Shown here: positions 40,847 to 49,261 of the stretch, piece by piece | Numbering within the stretch: the stretch's first letter is position 1 | How the letters are laid out: each line of letters begins with the position of its first letter | NCBI RefSeq assembly: GCF_000931445.1 | Contig: NZ_CP010849.1 | Coordinates: forward strand, 4,588,001 to 4,652,000 | Length of the DNA stretch: 64,000 nucleotides | Source of the DNA: Streptomyces cyaneogriseus subsp. noncyanogenus | GTDB taxonomy: Bacteria; Actinomycetota; Actinomycetes; Streptomycetales; Streptomycetaceae | Direction: 5' to 3' | Program-made: the position numbers and the translations under genes | Notes under the pieces: generated by a model | Told to the model about the DNA's origin: nothing | Databases searched by the model: none | What the model saw: the letters and a program-made list of their open reading frames with translations, nothing else

Positions 40847-41499
40847 TGCGAATCGTCCTCGTCGGGCCGCCGGGTGCCGGTAAGGGAACGCAGGCCACAC
40901 GGCTTGCCGAGAAGCTGAGCGTTCCGCACATCTCCACGGGCGACCTGTTCCGCGCCAACATCAGCCAGCAGACGGAGCTGGGGCAGCTCGCGAAGTCCTA
41001 CATGGACGCCGGCAACCTCGTGCCGGACGAGGTCACGATCGCGATGGCCAAGGACCGCATGGAGCAGCCCGACGCCGAGAACGGCTTCCTGCTCGACGGC
41101 TTCCCGCGCAACGTCTCGCAGGCCGAGGCGCTGGACGAACTGCTGGAGACCGAGGGCATCACCCTGGACGCCGTGCTCGACCTGGAGGCCCCCGAGGAGG
41201 AGGTCGTCAAGCGGATCGCCGGCCGGCGCATCTGCCGCAACGACTCGGCCCACGTCTTCCACGTGACGTACAAGGCGCCGGCCAAGGAGGGCGTCTGCGA
41301 CGTCTGCGGCGGTGAGCTGTACCAGCGGGACGACGACTCCGAGGAGACGGTCCGCAAGCGGCTGGAGGTCTACCACACGCAGACCGAGCCGATCATCGAC
41401 TACTACAAGGCCCAGGGCCTGGTCGTCACCATCGCGGCCACCGGGGCCGTGGACGAGGTCACGGGGCGCGCGCTGGAGGCGCTCAAGCGCGGCCGGTAG
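40846..41499 (+). CDS. adk: Adenylate kinase
   Basis: 217 residues, long form with LID domain. P-loop GPPGAGKGT (7-15), AMP-binding ISTGDLFRANI and DGFPRNVSQAEAL. The LID has Cys in GRRICRND and a Cys pair in VCDVCGGELYQRDDD; one of the usual four zinc ligands is replaced (C-x2-D first). Interconverts ATP + AMP and 2 ADP. Coupled to secY, and followed by a terminator. Confidence 0.97.
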   Translation: MRIVLVGPPGAGKGTQATRLAEKLSVPHISTGDLFRANISQQTELGQLAKSYMDAGNLVPDEVTIAMAKDRMEQPDAENGFLLDGFPRNVSQAEALDELLETEGITLDAVLDLEAPEEEVVKRIAGRRICRNDSAHVFHVTYKAPAKEGVCDVCGGELYQRDDDSEETVRKRLEVYHTQTEPIIDYYKAQGLVVTIAATGAVDEVTGRALEALKRGR

Positions 41500-41516
41500 T
41501 CACTCCGTGCATGGCG

Positions 41517-41550
41517 CGCAGCCGCGGTCCCTGTGGGGGCCGCGGCTGCG
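41517..41550 (+). terminator. Terminator after adk
   Basis: Perfect 11-bp stem CGCAGCCGCGG / CCGCGGCTGCG, 17 bp after the adk stop; the inner CCC/GGG can extend it. Confidence 0.85.
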
Positions 41551-41630
41551 GCGTGCGGGGCGGCGCCGGGCTACCCGTATCGTTGGAAACGTTCGTACTC
41601 TCCCCGGTCCCCAGAAAGGCCGCAGTCCCC

Positions 41631-42467
41631 ATGGTGCAGATCAAGAGCCCCGAGCAGATCGCCAAGATGCGCGAGGCGGGGCTGGTCGTCGCCGCCATCC
41701 ACGCGGCCACGCGCGAGGCCGCGGTGCCGGGCGCCACGACCAGGGACCTGGACCAGGTCGCCCGCAAGGTGCTCGCGGACCACAACGCCAAGCCGAACTT
41801 CCTCGGCTACGGCGGCTTCCCCGCGACCATCTGCACCTCGGTGAACGAGGTCGTCGTCCACGGCATCCCCTCCGACGACGTCGTCCTCAAGGACGGGGAC
41901 ATCATCTCCATCGACTGCGGCGCGATCATCGACGGCTGGCACGGCGACGCCGCCTACACGGCGTTCGTGGGCTCCGGTCACGCCCCGGAGCTGGTCGAGC
42001 TCTCCCGGGTGACCGAGGAGTCGATGTGGGCCGGGATCGCGGCCATGAAGCAGGGCAACCGCCTGGTGGACATCTCCCGGGCCATCGAGACCTACATCCG
42101 CCGCCAGCCCAAGCCGGGCGGCGGCCGGTACGGGATCATCGAGGACTACGGCGGCCACGGCATCGGCACCGAGATGCACATGGACCCGCACCTGCTGAAC
42201 TACGTCGACCGGCGCCGCGGCAAGGGCCCGAAGCTGGTCCCCGGCTTCTGCCTGGCCATCGAGCCGATGGTGTCCCTGGGCACGCCGAAGACGGTGGTCC
42301 TGGAGGACGACTGGACGGTGGTCACCACCGACGGCACCTGGTCCTCCCACTGGGAGCACTCCGTCGCCCTGACGGAGGAGGGCCCGCTGGTCCTGACCGC
42401 CCCGGACGGCGGCAAGGCCAAGCTCGCCGAGTACGGCGTCAGCGCTGCCCCCGACCCCCTTGCATGA
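41631..42467 (+). CDS. map: Methionine aminopeptidase, type I
   Basis: 278 residues from the ATG at 41631, preceded by AGAAAGGCCGCAGTCCCC; upstream sequence in frame is not homologous. The metal ligands lie in SIDCGAIIDGWHGDAAYTAF (two Asp), GGHGIGTEMH (His), IEPMVSLG (Glu) and SSHWEHSVALTEEG (Glu). Removes N-terminal Met from nascent proteins. Confidence 0.96.
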   Translation: MVQIKSPEQIAKMREAGLVVAAIHAATREAAVPGATTRDLDQVARKVLADHNAKPNFLGYGGFPATICTSVNEVVVHGIPSDDVVLKDGDIISIDCGAIIDGWHGDAAYTAFVGSGHAPELVELSRVTEESMWAGIAAMKQGNRLVDISRAIETYIRRQPKPGGGRYGIIEDYGGHGIGTEMHMDPHLLNYVDRRRGKGPKLVPGFCLAIEPMVSLGTPKTVVLEDDWTVVTTDGTWSSHWEHSVALTEEGPLVLTAPDGGKAKLAEYGVSAAPDPLA

Positions 42468-42497
42468 TGACCTTCGCCATGGGGCAGACTTCCTCGT

Positions 42498-42527
42498 TTC
42501 GCCTTTCGGGGTGTGCTGACGTAGACT
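42498..42527 (+). promoter_or_regulatory. Putative infA promoter
   Basis: -10 TAGACT (42522-42527) with a weak -35 TTCGCC (42498-42503) at 18-bp spacing, about 95 bp before infA. Confidence 0.5.
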
Positions 42528-42619
42528 GACTCGTCGGCTCTAGTGCACCCGCATGCCTGCATGCGTTCGAAGTGGTGCACGCCGGAGTCGATCAAGGTAG
42601 TCGATTCGAAGGGCGAAGC

Positions 42620-42841
42620 GTGGCCAAGAAGCAAGGTGCCATCGAGATCGAGGGCACTGTCGTCGAGTCTCTTCCGAACGCCATGTTCAAGGTCGAGCTC
42701 CAGAACGGCCACCAGGTCCTGGCACACATCAGCGGCAAGATGCGTATGCACTACATCCGCATCCTCCCTGACGACCGGGTCGTGGTGGAGCTGTCTCCGT
42801 ACGACCTGACGCGTGGCCGGATCGTCTACCGGTACAAGTAG
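42620..42841 (+). CDS. infA: Translation initiation factor IF-1
   Basis: 73 residues. GTG at 42620 after GAAGGGCGAAGC gives MAKKQGAIEIEGTVVESLPN, an S1/OB fold through LSPYDLTRGRIVYRYK. Binds the 30S A site during initiation. 66 bp before rpmJ. Confidence 0.97.
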   Translation: MAKKQGAIEIEGTVVESLPNAMFKVELQNGHQVLAHISGKMRMHYIRILPDDRVVVELSPYDLTRGRIVYRYK

Positions 42842-42907
42842 ATCTTGCCCACGCCTCGCGCTAGCGCGTGGGGCCGCCGGCAACTGACCCGGAGAACCTC
42901 ACATCCC

Positions 42908-43021
42908 ATGAAGGTCAAGCCGAGCGTCAAGAAGATCTGCGACAAGTGCAGGGTGATCCGCCGTCACGGCCGGGTCATGGTCATCTGCGAGAACCCGCGC
43001 CACAAGCAGCGCCAGGGCTGA
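42908..43021 (+). CDS. rpmJ: 50S ribosomal protein L36 (zinc form)
   Basis: 37 residues, too short for many gene callers: MKVKPSVKKICDKCRVIRRH, ending NPRHKQRQG. Zinc ligands Cys11, Cys14, Cys27 and His32 are intact. ATG preceded by CCGGAGAACCTCACATCCC. Between infA and rpsM, its usual place. Confidence 0.97.
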   Translation: MKVKPSVKKICDKCRVIRRHGRVMVICENPRHKQRQG

Positions 43022-43150
43022 CGCACGACCGACCGCACCCTCTGCACCGCTATCGCAGAGTTTCGCGCGACGCGAGCTGAATATGTTCATACGCAGAGCC
43101 CAAGCCGCACGCATCCGCGGCTTGACACCCCCGGTTCGGAGGCCGGGGAC

Positions 43151-43184
43151 CCGGTTCGTACCTGATACGGCGGCCGGGAACCGG
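43151..43184 (+). promoter_or_regulatory. rpsM leader hairpin with GTACCTGATACGGC
   Basis: CCGGTT (43151-43156) and AACCGG (43179-43184) enclose the 14-mer GTACCTGATACGGC (43158-43171), found identically in the rplQ leader at 45386. It lies 39 bp before rpsM. A TTGACA at 43122-43127 further upstream lacks a clear -10. Confidence 0.5.
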
Positions 43185-43223
43185 TTCTGTGGAAGACCTC
43201 CGAAGATCACCAGGAGCCATTGA

Positions 43224-43604
43224 ATGGCACGCGTTTCCGGTGTTGACATCCCGCGCGACAAGCGCGTGGAGATCGCCCTCACCTACGTGTTCGGCATCGG
43301 CCGGACCCTTTCGCAGCAGACGCTGGCGGCGACCGGCGTCGACCCGAACACCCGCGTTCGCGACCTGACCGAAGAGCAGCTCGTCGCGATCCGCGAGTAC
43401 GTCGACAACAACATCAAGACCGAGGGTGACCTCCGTCGCGAGATCCAGGCCGACATCCGCCGCAAGGTCGAGATCGGCACGTACCAGGGTCTGCGGCACC
43501 GCCGCGGTCTGCCCGTCCGCGGCCAGCGCACCAGCACCAACGCCCGCACCCGCAAGGGCCCGCGTCGCGCCATCGCCGGCAAGAAGAAGCCGGGCAAGAA
43601 GTAG
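43224..43604 (+). CDS. rpsM: 30S ribosomal protein S13
   Basis: 126 residues. MARVSGVDIPRDKRVEIALT start, LRHRRGLPVRGQRTSTNART near the C-terminus, and a basic KGPRRAIAGKKKPGKK tail. Contacts P-site tRNA and forms 30S-50S bridges. AAGATCACCAGGAGCC precedes the ATG. Confidence 0.98.
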   Translation: MARVSGVDIPRDKRVEIALTYVFGIGRTLSQQTLAATGVDPNTRVRDLTEEQLVAIREYVDNNIKTEGDLRREIQADIRRKVEIGTYQGLRHRRGLPVRGQRTSTNARTRKGPRRAIAGKKKPGKK

Positions 43605-43667
43605 TCCGCAGCGGACGCCTGTCCACGGTCTTCGCTGTAGGACCGACCACCTCCGTAGGAGTAAGAG

Positions 43668-44072
43668 ATGCCCCCCAAGGGACGTCAGGGCGCTGCCAAG
43701 AAGGTGCGCCGCAAGGAAAAGAAGAACGTCGCTCACGGCCACGCGCACATCAAGAGCACGTTCAACAACACGATCGTGTCGATCACGGACCCGTCCGGCA
43801 ACGTGATCTCCTGGGCCTCCGCCGGCCACGTCGGCTTCAAGGGCTCCCGGAAGTCCACGCCGTTCGCCGCGCAGATGGCCGCCGAGTCGGCCGCCCGCCG
43901 CGCCCAGGAGCACGGCATGCGCAAGGTCGACGTGTTCGTCAAGGGCCCGGGTTCCGGTCGTGAGACCGCCATCCGTTCGCTCCAGGCGACCGGTCTCGAG
44001 GTCGGCTCCATCCAGGACGTCACCCCGACCCCGCACAACGGCTGCCGTCCGCCGAAGCGCCGCCGCGTCTGA
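43668..44072 (+). CDS. rpsK: 30S ribosomal protein S11
   Basis: 134 residues. Core AHGHAHIKSTFNNTIVSITD, C-terminus DVTPTPHNGCRPPKRRRV. GTAGGAGTAAGAG precedes the ATG. rpsD, which follows in E. coli, is absent; rpoA is next after 149 bp. Confidence 0.98.
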   Translation: MPPKGRQGAAKKVRRKEKKNVAHGHAHIKSTFNNTIVSITDPSGNVISWASAGHVGFKGSRKSTPFAAQMAAESAARRAQEHGMRKVDVFVKGPGSGRETAIRSLQATGLEVGSIQDVTPTPHNGCRPPKRRRV

Positions 44073-44098
44073 CGCGTCGCTTCACGGCCTGTGGTTTC

Positions 44099-44135
44099 CG
44101 GGCGGTACGGTCCCCTGTTCGGGTCGTGCCGCCCG
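44099..44135 (+). promoter_or_regulatory. Hairpin between rpsK and rpoA
   Basis: 11-bp stem CGGGCGGTACG / CGTGCCGCCCG with one G-U pair and a 15-nt loop, 27 bp after the rpsK stop. Terminator-like but in mid-cluster; may lower readthrough into rpoA. Confidence 0.6.
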
Positions 44136-44221
44136 TACCCTTGCACTACCCGCACTCTCCCGGGTGCGGTGAGTCGGGCGTCATATAGCGGGCGCCCCCG
44201 ACTGAAGGATCTGATCCACAC

Positions 44222-45244
44222 ATGCTGATCGCTCAGCGTCCCTCGTTGACCGAAGAGGTCGTCGACGAGTTCCGCTCCCGGTTCGTGATCGAGCCGCTGG
44301 AGCCGGGCTTCGGCTACACCCTCGGCAACTCCCTGCGCCGCACCCTCCTGTCGTCGATCCCCGGTGCCGCCGTCACGAGCATCCGCATCGACGGTGTCCT
44401 GCACGAGTTCACCACCGTGCCGGGCGTCAAGGAGGACGTCACCGACCTGATCCTCAACATCAAGCAGCTCGTCGTGTCGAGCGAGCACGACGAGCCCGTC
44501 GTGATGTACCTGCGCAAGCAGGGGCCGGGTCTGGTCACCGCCGCCGACATCGCGCCGCCGGCCGGTGTCGAGGTGCACAACCCCGACCTCGTCCTCGCCA
44601 CGCTCAACGGCAAGGGCAAGCTGGAGATGGAGCTGACCGTCGAGCGCGGTCGCGGCTACGTCTCCGCCGTGCAGAACAAGCAGGTGGGCCAGGAGATCGG
44701 CCGTATCCCGGTCGACTCCATCTACTCGCCGGTGCTCAAGGTCACCTACAAGGTCGAGGCGACCCGTGTCGAGCAGCGCACCGACTTCGACAAGCTGATC
44801 GTCGACGTCGAGACCAAGCAGGCCATGCGTCCGCGTGACGCCATGGCGTCGGCCGGCAAGACCCTGGTCGAGCTGTTCGGTCTGGCCCGCGAGCTGAACG
44901 TCGACGCCGAGGGCATCGACATGGGCCCGTCCCCGACGGACGCCGCGCTCGCCGCCGACCTGGCGCTGCCGATCGAGGAGCTGGAGCTCACGGTCCGCTC
45001 CTACAACTGCCTCAAGCGCGAGGGCATCCACTCCGTGGGTGAGCTCGTCGCCCGCTCCGAGGCCGACCTGCTCGACATCCGCAACTTCGGTGCGAAGTCG
45101 ATCGACGAGGTCAAGGCGAAGCTGGCCGGCATGGGCCTGGCCCTCAAGGACAGCCCGCCCGGATTCGACCCGACCGCTGCCGCCGACGCCTTCGGCGCCG
45201 ACGACGACGCGGACGCCGGGTTCGTCGAGACCGAGCAGTACTGA
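44222..45244 (+). CDS. rpoA: RNA polymerase alpha subunit
   Basis: 340 residues. The N-terminal dimerisation domain has FVIEPLEPGFGYTLGNSLRR; a linker leads to the C-terminal domain with LELTVRSYNCLKREGIHSVG and DIRNFGAKSIDEVKAKLAGM, which contacts UP elements and activators; acidic tail DADAGFVETEQY. Between rpsK and rplQ as in other actinomycetes. Confidence 0.98.
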   Translation: MLIAQRPSLTEEVVDEFRSRFVIEPLEPGFGYTLGNSLRRTLLSSIPGAAVTSIRIDGVLHEFTTVPGVKEDVTDLILNIKQLVVSSEHDEPVVMYLRKQGPGLVTAADIAPPAGVEVHNPDLVLATLNGKGKLEMELTVERGRGYVSAVQNKQVGQEIGRIPVDSIYSPVLKVTYKVEATRVEQRTDFDKLIVDVETKQAMRPRDAMASAGKTLVELFGLARELNVDAEGIDMGPSPTDAALAADLALPIEELELTVRSYNCLKREGIHSVGELVARSEADLLDIRNFGAKSIDEVKAKLAGMGLALKDSPPGFDPTAAADAFGADDDADAGFVETEQY

Positions 45245-45380
45245 GAGCTCGGGCCCCACGGCCCGTACCCGGGTGCGGGTGCGCTGTGCTTGATCGCGCA
45301 GTTCCCCGCGCCCCCTCCGGGAGCGCCCCTCGGGGACGGCTCCCGGATCTCCGACAGGCGACCGCCTGCTCGGATACTGA

Positions 45381-45404
45381 CCCCGGTACCTGATACGGCC
45401 GGGG
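45381..45404 (+). promoter_or_regulatory. rplQ leader hairpin with GTACCTGATACGGC
   Basis: CCCCGG (45381-45386) and CCGGGG (45399-45404) enclose the same 14-mer as at 43158-43171. It lies 21 bp before the rplQ start. Confidence 0.5.
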
Positions 45405-45425
45405 CAGACACCTAGGAGAAACACC

Positions 45426-45926
45426 ATGCCGAAGCCCACCAAGGGTGCCCGTCTGGGCGGCAGCGCCGCGCACGAGAAGCTGATGCTCGCGAACCTCGCG
45501 AAGTCGCTCTTCGAGCACGGCCGTATCACCACGACCGAGGCGAAGGCCCGCCGTCTGCGGCCGTACGCCGAGCGTCTGATCACCAAGGCGAAGAAGGGCG
45601 ACCTTCACAACCGCCGTCAGGTGCTCCAGGTCATCACGGATAAGAGCATCGTCCACACGCTCTTCACCGAGATCGGCCCGCGGTACGAGAACCGCCCGGG
45701 CGGCTACACGCGTATCACCAAGATCGGCAACCGCCGTGGTGACAACGCGCCCATGGCCGTCATCGAGCTGGTCGAGGCGCTGACCGTGGCGCAGCAGGCG
45801 ACCGGTGAGGCCGAGGCCGCCACCAAGCGCGCGGTCAAGGAGGCCGAGGAGGCCAAGGTCGAGGAGACCAAGGCCGACGAGGCCGCCGAGGCCGAGGCTC
45901 CGGCTGAGGAGTCGAAGGACGCCTGA
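45426..45926 (+). CDS. rplQ: 50S ribosomal protein L17 with acidic tail
   Basis: 166 residues against about 120-130 in E. coli. Core MPKPTKGARLGGSAAHEKLM through MAVIELVEAL; then a tail of about 45 residues of alternating Ala/Glu/Lys (EAEEAKVEETKADEAAEAEA). GGAGAAACACC precedes the ATG. Followed by a terminator. Confidence 0.98.
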   Translation: MPKPTKGARLGGSAAHEKLMLANLAKSLFEHGRITTTEAKARRLRPYAERLITKAKKGDLHNRRQVLQVITDKSIVHTLFTEIGPRYENRPGGYTRITKIGNRRGDNAPMAVIELVEALTVAQQATGEAEAATKRAVKEAEEAKVEETKADEAAEAEAPAEESKDA

Positions 45927-45943
45927 GGCACCGCCTCGCGCTG

Positions 45944-45975
45944 AGCGGGTCCGCCCTTCGCGGGGCGGGCCCGCT
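45944..45975 (+). terminator. Terminator after rplQ
   Basis: 13-bp stem AGCGGGTCCGCCC / GGGCGGGCCCGCT with one G-U pair and loop TTCGCG, followed by TTTCG. Ends the ribosomal cluster. Confidence 0.85.
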
Positions 45976-46000
45976 TTCGCGTACCTGAGAGGATCTGCAC

Positions 46001-46858
46001 GTGAGTGACGAAGTACAGCCCGGACACGTCCGCATCCGCCTCGACCTGTCCTACGACGGCACCGGCTTCCACGGCTGGGCCAAGCAGGCCGGCGGCAAGC
46101 GGACCGTGCAGGGCGAGATCGAGGACGCGCTGCGCACGGTCACGCGCACCAGGGACACCACGTACGAGCTGACCGTGGCCGGGCGTACGGACGCGGGGGT
46201 GCACGCGCGGGGCCAGGTGGCCCATGTCGACCTGCCCCGGGAGCTGTGGGACGAGCAGCGGGACAAGCTGCTCAAGCGGCTGGCCGGGCGGCTGCCCAAG
46301 GACGTGCGGGTGTGGTCGCTCACCGAGGCGCCCGCCGGGTTCAACGCCCGGTTCTCCGCGATCTGGCGCCGGTACGCCTACCGGGTCACCGACAACCCGG
46401 GCGGGGTGGACCCGCTGCTGCGCGGGCACGTCCTGTGGCACGACTGGCCGCTGGACGTCGAGGCCATGAACGAGGCCGCGCGGGGGCTGCTCGGCGAGCA
46501 CGACTTCGCCGCCTACTGCAAGCGGCGGGAGGGCGCGACCACCATCCGCCGGCTCCAGGAGCTCAGCCTGGTGCGCGGCGAGGACGGGGTCATCACGGCC
46601 ACCGTGCGGGCCGACGCGTTCTGCCACAACATGGTGCGCTCGCTGATCGGCGCGCTGCTGTTCGTCGGCGACGGCCACCGGCCGCCCGAGTGGCCCGCCA
46701 AGGTGCTCGCGGCGGGCGTACGGGACTCGGCCGTGCACGTCGTACGGCCGCACGGGCTGACCCTGGAGGAGGTCGGCTACCCGGCGGACGAGCTGCTGGC
46801 GGCGCGGAACCTGGAGGCGCGGCGCAAGCGGTCGCTGCCCGCCGCCGGGTGCTGCTGA
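46001..46858 (+). CDS. truA: tRNA pseudouridine(38-40) synthase
   Basis: 285 residues. GTG start after GAGAGGATCTGCAC. Catalytic Asp64 in AGRTDAGVHARGQ; RRYAYRV and the FCHNMVRSLIGALLFVG core motifs are present. Modifies the anticodon stem of tRNAs. Directly downstream of rplQ, a conserved bacterial arrangement. Confidence 0.96.
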   Translation: MSDEVQPGHVRIRLDLSYDGTGFHGWAKQAGGKRTVQGEIEDALRTVTRTRDTTYELTVAGRTDAGVHARGQVAHVDLPRELWDEQRDKLLKRLAGRLPKDVRVWSLTEAPAGFNARFSAIWRRYAYRVTDNPGGVDPLLRGHVLWHDWPLDVEAMNEAARGLLGEHDFAAYCKRREGATTIRRLQELSLVRGEDGVITATVRADAFCHNMVRSLIGALLFVGDGHRPPEWPAKVLAAGVRDSAVHVVRPHGLTLEEVGYPADELLAARNLEARRKRSLPAAGCC

Positions 46859-46879
46859 CCGGCGGCGGACGGCGGCGGG

Positions 46880-47761
46880 TTATCCGGCCTCCGCGGCGGC
46901 CGACGCCTGGGCCTCGCCGCGGCGCCGGATCTGGCGGAAGGCGAACTCGGCCAGGTCGTCACCGGCTCGGAAGACCTGGGTGTCCTTGATCGTCACGTCC
47001 TTGCCGGTGGTGAAGCCGGTGAGGGTGAAGTAGGCGTAGCGGCCGTAGGCGTTGGTCGTGGAGCGGCACACGGCGCCCGTGCAGAACGACTTGACGCCGC
47101 CGCCGGTCAGGGGGCTGACGATGCTCTTCTTGTCGGCCTGGCTCTTGGCCTCGGCCGCCTGGGCGGCCGTGTCGAAGACGGCCACGCCGACCGTCACGGC
47201 CACGTCGTCCTTGGTGTAGGTGACCCGCATCAGACGGGTGCAGCCGTTCCCGGTGAGCACCGCCGGCAGGGTCTTCTGGGCGGCGGAGGCGCAGTCGCGG
47301 GTGTCGGCGGTCGGGCCCTTGCGGTACACCGTCTCGCCCATGGTCAGCCGCGTGCCGGGGAAGAGGATCTCCGCGCCGAGCGGTGCCGTGTCCTTCTTCG
47401 CGCTGGAGACGAAGTCCTTCGGGTTCAGCGGCGGCGGGGCGGTGGTCGGGGCGAAGGACGGGGCCGCGGCCGACTCGCTCGGGATGTCGGCGGTCGAGGG
47501 GCCGCCGGTGGGGCCCGCGCTCTTGCCGGACCCGTTGGCGGAGACCACCGCCACCGCGACGGCCGCCGCCACGGCCACGGTGGCCAGCGCGCCGCCGCCG
47601 ATGAACAGCAGCCGGCGTCGCCTGGCGCGGGCCTCGGACGCCTCGGCGAGCGCCACCCAGTCCGGGGTGTCGCCGCCGCCCGCCACGGGTTGCTGGGACT
47701 GCTGAGAGTGCGGTGTCCAGGGATCCCACCGGGAGTCGGGTCCCCCCTGCCCAAAGCTCAT
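46880..47761 (-). CDS. Single-pass membrane protein of unknown function
   Basis: 293 residues from the ATG at 47761. A Gln/Pro-rich cytosolic N-terminus is followed by an Arg cluster and one membrane helix (RRRRLLFIGGGALATVAVAA, about residues 47-75), a Ser/Pro/Thr linker, and an extracytoplasmic domain of about 180 residues with four cysteines (DCAS, NGCTR, FCTG, VCRS) that could form two disulfides. I do not recognise the domain. A -10-like TAAGAT lies 7 nt before the ATG and there is no ribosome binding site, so it may be leaderless; an ATG at 47770 is the alternative start. Convergent with truA. Confidence 0.75.
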   Translation of the reverse strand: MSFGQGGPDSRWDPWTPHSQQSQQPVAGGGDTPDWVALAEASEARARRRRLLFIGGGALATVAVAAAVAVAVVSANGSGKSAGPTGGPSTADIPSESAAAPSFAPTTAPPPLNPKDFVSSAKKDTAPLGAEILFPGTRLTMGETVYRKGPTADTRDCASAAQKTLPAVLTGNGCTRLMRVTYTKDDVAVTVGVAVFDTAAQAAEAKSQADKKSIVSPLTGGGVKSFCTGAVCRSTTNAYGRYAYFTLTGFTTGKDVTIKDTQVFRAGDDLAEFAFRQIRRRGEAQASAAAEAG

Positions 47762-47768
47762 GGGGCGC

Positions 47769-47774
47769 ATCTTA
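47769..47774 (-). promoter_or_regulatory. -10 box TAAGAT of a leaderless minus-strand gene
   Basis: TAAGAT on the minus strand, 7 nt before the ATG at 47761, which would put transcription start at or next to the start codon. No clear -35. Confidence 0.5.
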
Positions 47775-47822
47775 GACGGGACATGGGGCGCGCTGGTCCG
47801 CTGCCATGAGGCTCGCAGCCCC

Positions 47823-47828
47823 TAGCGT
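47823..47828 (+). promoter_or_regulatory. -10 box TAGCGT of a leaderless plus-strand gene
   Basis: TAGCGT, 7 nt before the ATG at 47836; mirrors the arrangement on the opposite strand. No clear -35. Confidence 0.5.
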
Positions 47829-47835
47829 TCCTTCC

Positions 47836-49053
47836 ATGTGGACGGGCAAAAGCGACATCTCCGGGTGGATGGTGCGACCGGCGGGGCGGTACCTGTGGGT
47901 GGCGCTCGCGGCGGTGCTGGGCGCGCTGGCGGCGCACACGGCACGGGCCGCCCCGGACGGGGGCATGGACAACGCGATCGTCGTCCGGGCCGCCCGGACC
48001 TGGCTGGCGGGCGGCGACCCGTACGACGACCCCCACTTCCTCTATCTCCCGAGCGCGGTCCTGGCCGCCGTGCCGCAGGCCGTGCTGCCCGCGGCCGTGC
48101 TGCGGGTGCTGGTGCCGGCCGTGGTGACCGGCCTGCTGGTGCTGGGCTGGGCCTGCGCCCTGCGGCTGCACCGCGTGGCGCTGGGCAGCCGGTTCGCCGT
48201 CCTGGGCCTGATCGGGCTGGCGGCCGGGTTCGCGCCGTTCGGGCATCTGGTGCGGCTCGGCAACTGGACGGTGACCGCCGCGGTGGCGCTGCCGCTGTGC
48301 CTGCTCCTGGCGGGCCGGGGCCGCTGGACGGCGGCCGGGGCGGTGGTGGGCGCCGCCATCGCGCTCAAGCCGCTGCTGGCGCCGCTGGCGCTGCTGTTCC
48401 TCTTCGCCGGGCGCGGGCGCGCGCTCGCGGTACTGCTCCTGGTGCCCTCGCTGGCGTCGGCCGGGGCGGCGCTGCTGATGCCCGATCCGGCCGGCTTCTT
48501 CACCCGCACCCTGCCCTTCCTGCTCCACGGCGACGACGGCTTCGTACGGCTCTACGAGGCGTCTTTGGCGGCCGTGCTGCCGCGCCTGGGGGTGCCGCGC
48601 CCGCTCGCCGAGGGGGCCGCGCTGCTCGCGGCGGCCCTCGGGGCGGCGTGCGCCTGCCGGCGATGGCGCCGCGCCGGGCCCGGCCCGCTGCGGCTCGCGG
48701 AGAGCGCCGCCGGTCTGATGCTCTCGGCGTTCCTGGTCTCCCGGCCCTCCTACGACCACTACCTCCTGGTCGTGCTGCCGGTGCTGCTGGCCGGGCTGCC
48801 GTACGAGGGCTCGGTGGCCCGGCGGCCCTGGTTCTGGCTCGCCCTGGTTCCGCAGCTTCCCGGTCTGACCTGGCCATATCTGGAGACGGGGCGGCGCCGG
48901 GCGTTCAAGGACGCGGCGACGCTGTGCGCGCTGGCCTGGACGGTCGCGCACCAGGCGGTGCGGGGCCGCGGCGGGCCGGGGCCGCAGGCGGCGGAGGCCG
49001 CCTACACTGGAGGGGCCGACCGGCCGGTGCGGGTGCCGACAGCCCCGTTTTGA
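47836..49053 (+). CDS. GT87 (DUF2029) integral membrane glycosyltransferase
   Basis: 405 residues from the ATG at 47836; an in-frame ATG at 47806 would add ten residues but lies upstream of the -10-like box. About ten hydrophobic segments; the first extracytoplasmic loop has WLAGGDPYDDPHFLYLPSAV, typical of polyprenyl-phosphomannose-dependent GT87 enzymes such as PimE. Acceptor unknown. It lies between truA and rplM, divergent from the unknown membrane protein. Confidence 0.8.
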   Translation: MWTGKSDISGWMVRPAGRYLWVALAAVLGALAAHTARAAPDGGMDNAIVVRAARTWLAGGDPYDDPHFLYLPSAVLAAVPQAVLPAAVLRVLVPAVVTGLLVLGWACALRLHRVALGSRFAVLGLIGLAAGFAPFGHLVRLGNWTVTAAVALPLCLLLAGRGRWTAAGAVVGAAIALKPLLAPLALLFLFAGRGRALAVLLLVPSLASAGAALLMPDPAGFFTRTLPFLLHGDDGFVRLYEASLAAVLPRLGVPRPLAEGAALLAAALGAACACRRWRRAGPGPLRLAESAAGLMLSAFLVSRPSYDHYLLVVLPVLLAGLPYEGSVARRPWFWLALVPQLPGLTWPYLETGRRRAFKDAATLCALAWTVAHQAVRGRGGPGPQAAEAAYTGGADRPVRVPTAPF

Positions 49054-49172
49054 CCCGGCCGCCGCGCCGCAGGTATCCTGCACTTTCGTTATGTGTATTG
49101 GCTTGCTCATTCTCACGTGAGGGGCCCTTACACCGGTCCACCGGGCCGATGACCAGCGACCAGGCACGCGGC

Positions 49173-49199
49173 TTGCGTCACCGCTGTGCGGTCTAGGCT
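49173..49199 (+). promoter_or_regulatory. Possible rplM promoter
   Basis: TAGGCT (49194-49199) as -10 with TTGCGT (49173-49178) at a short 15-bp spacing. A notably AT-rich patch at 49077-49115 lies further upstream in the 208-bp gap and may hold another promoter. Confidence 0.35.
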
Positions 49200-49261
49200 G
49201 TCGTGATCGTCTTCGGTGACCTTGTCAGGACCATTCACTGAAGAAGCGAAGGCTACGAACC

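Noticed and set aside
43122..43127. TTGACA as -35 of rpsM
   Set aside because: No acceptable -10 hexamer at the right spacing, so not listed as a promoter.
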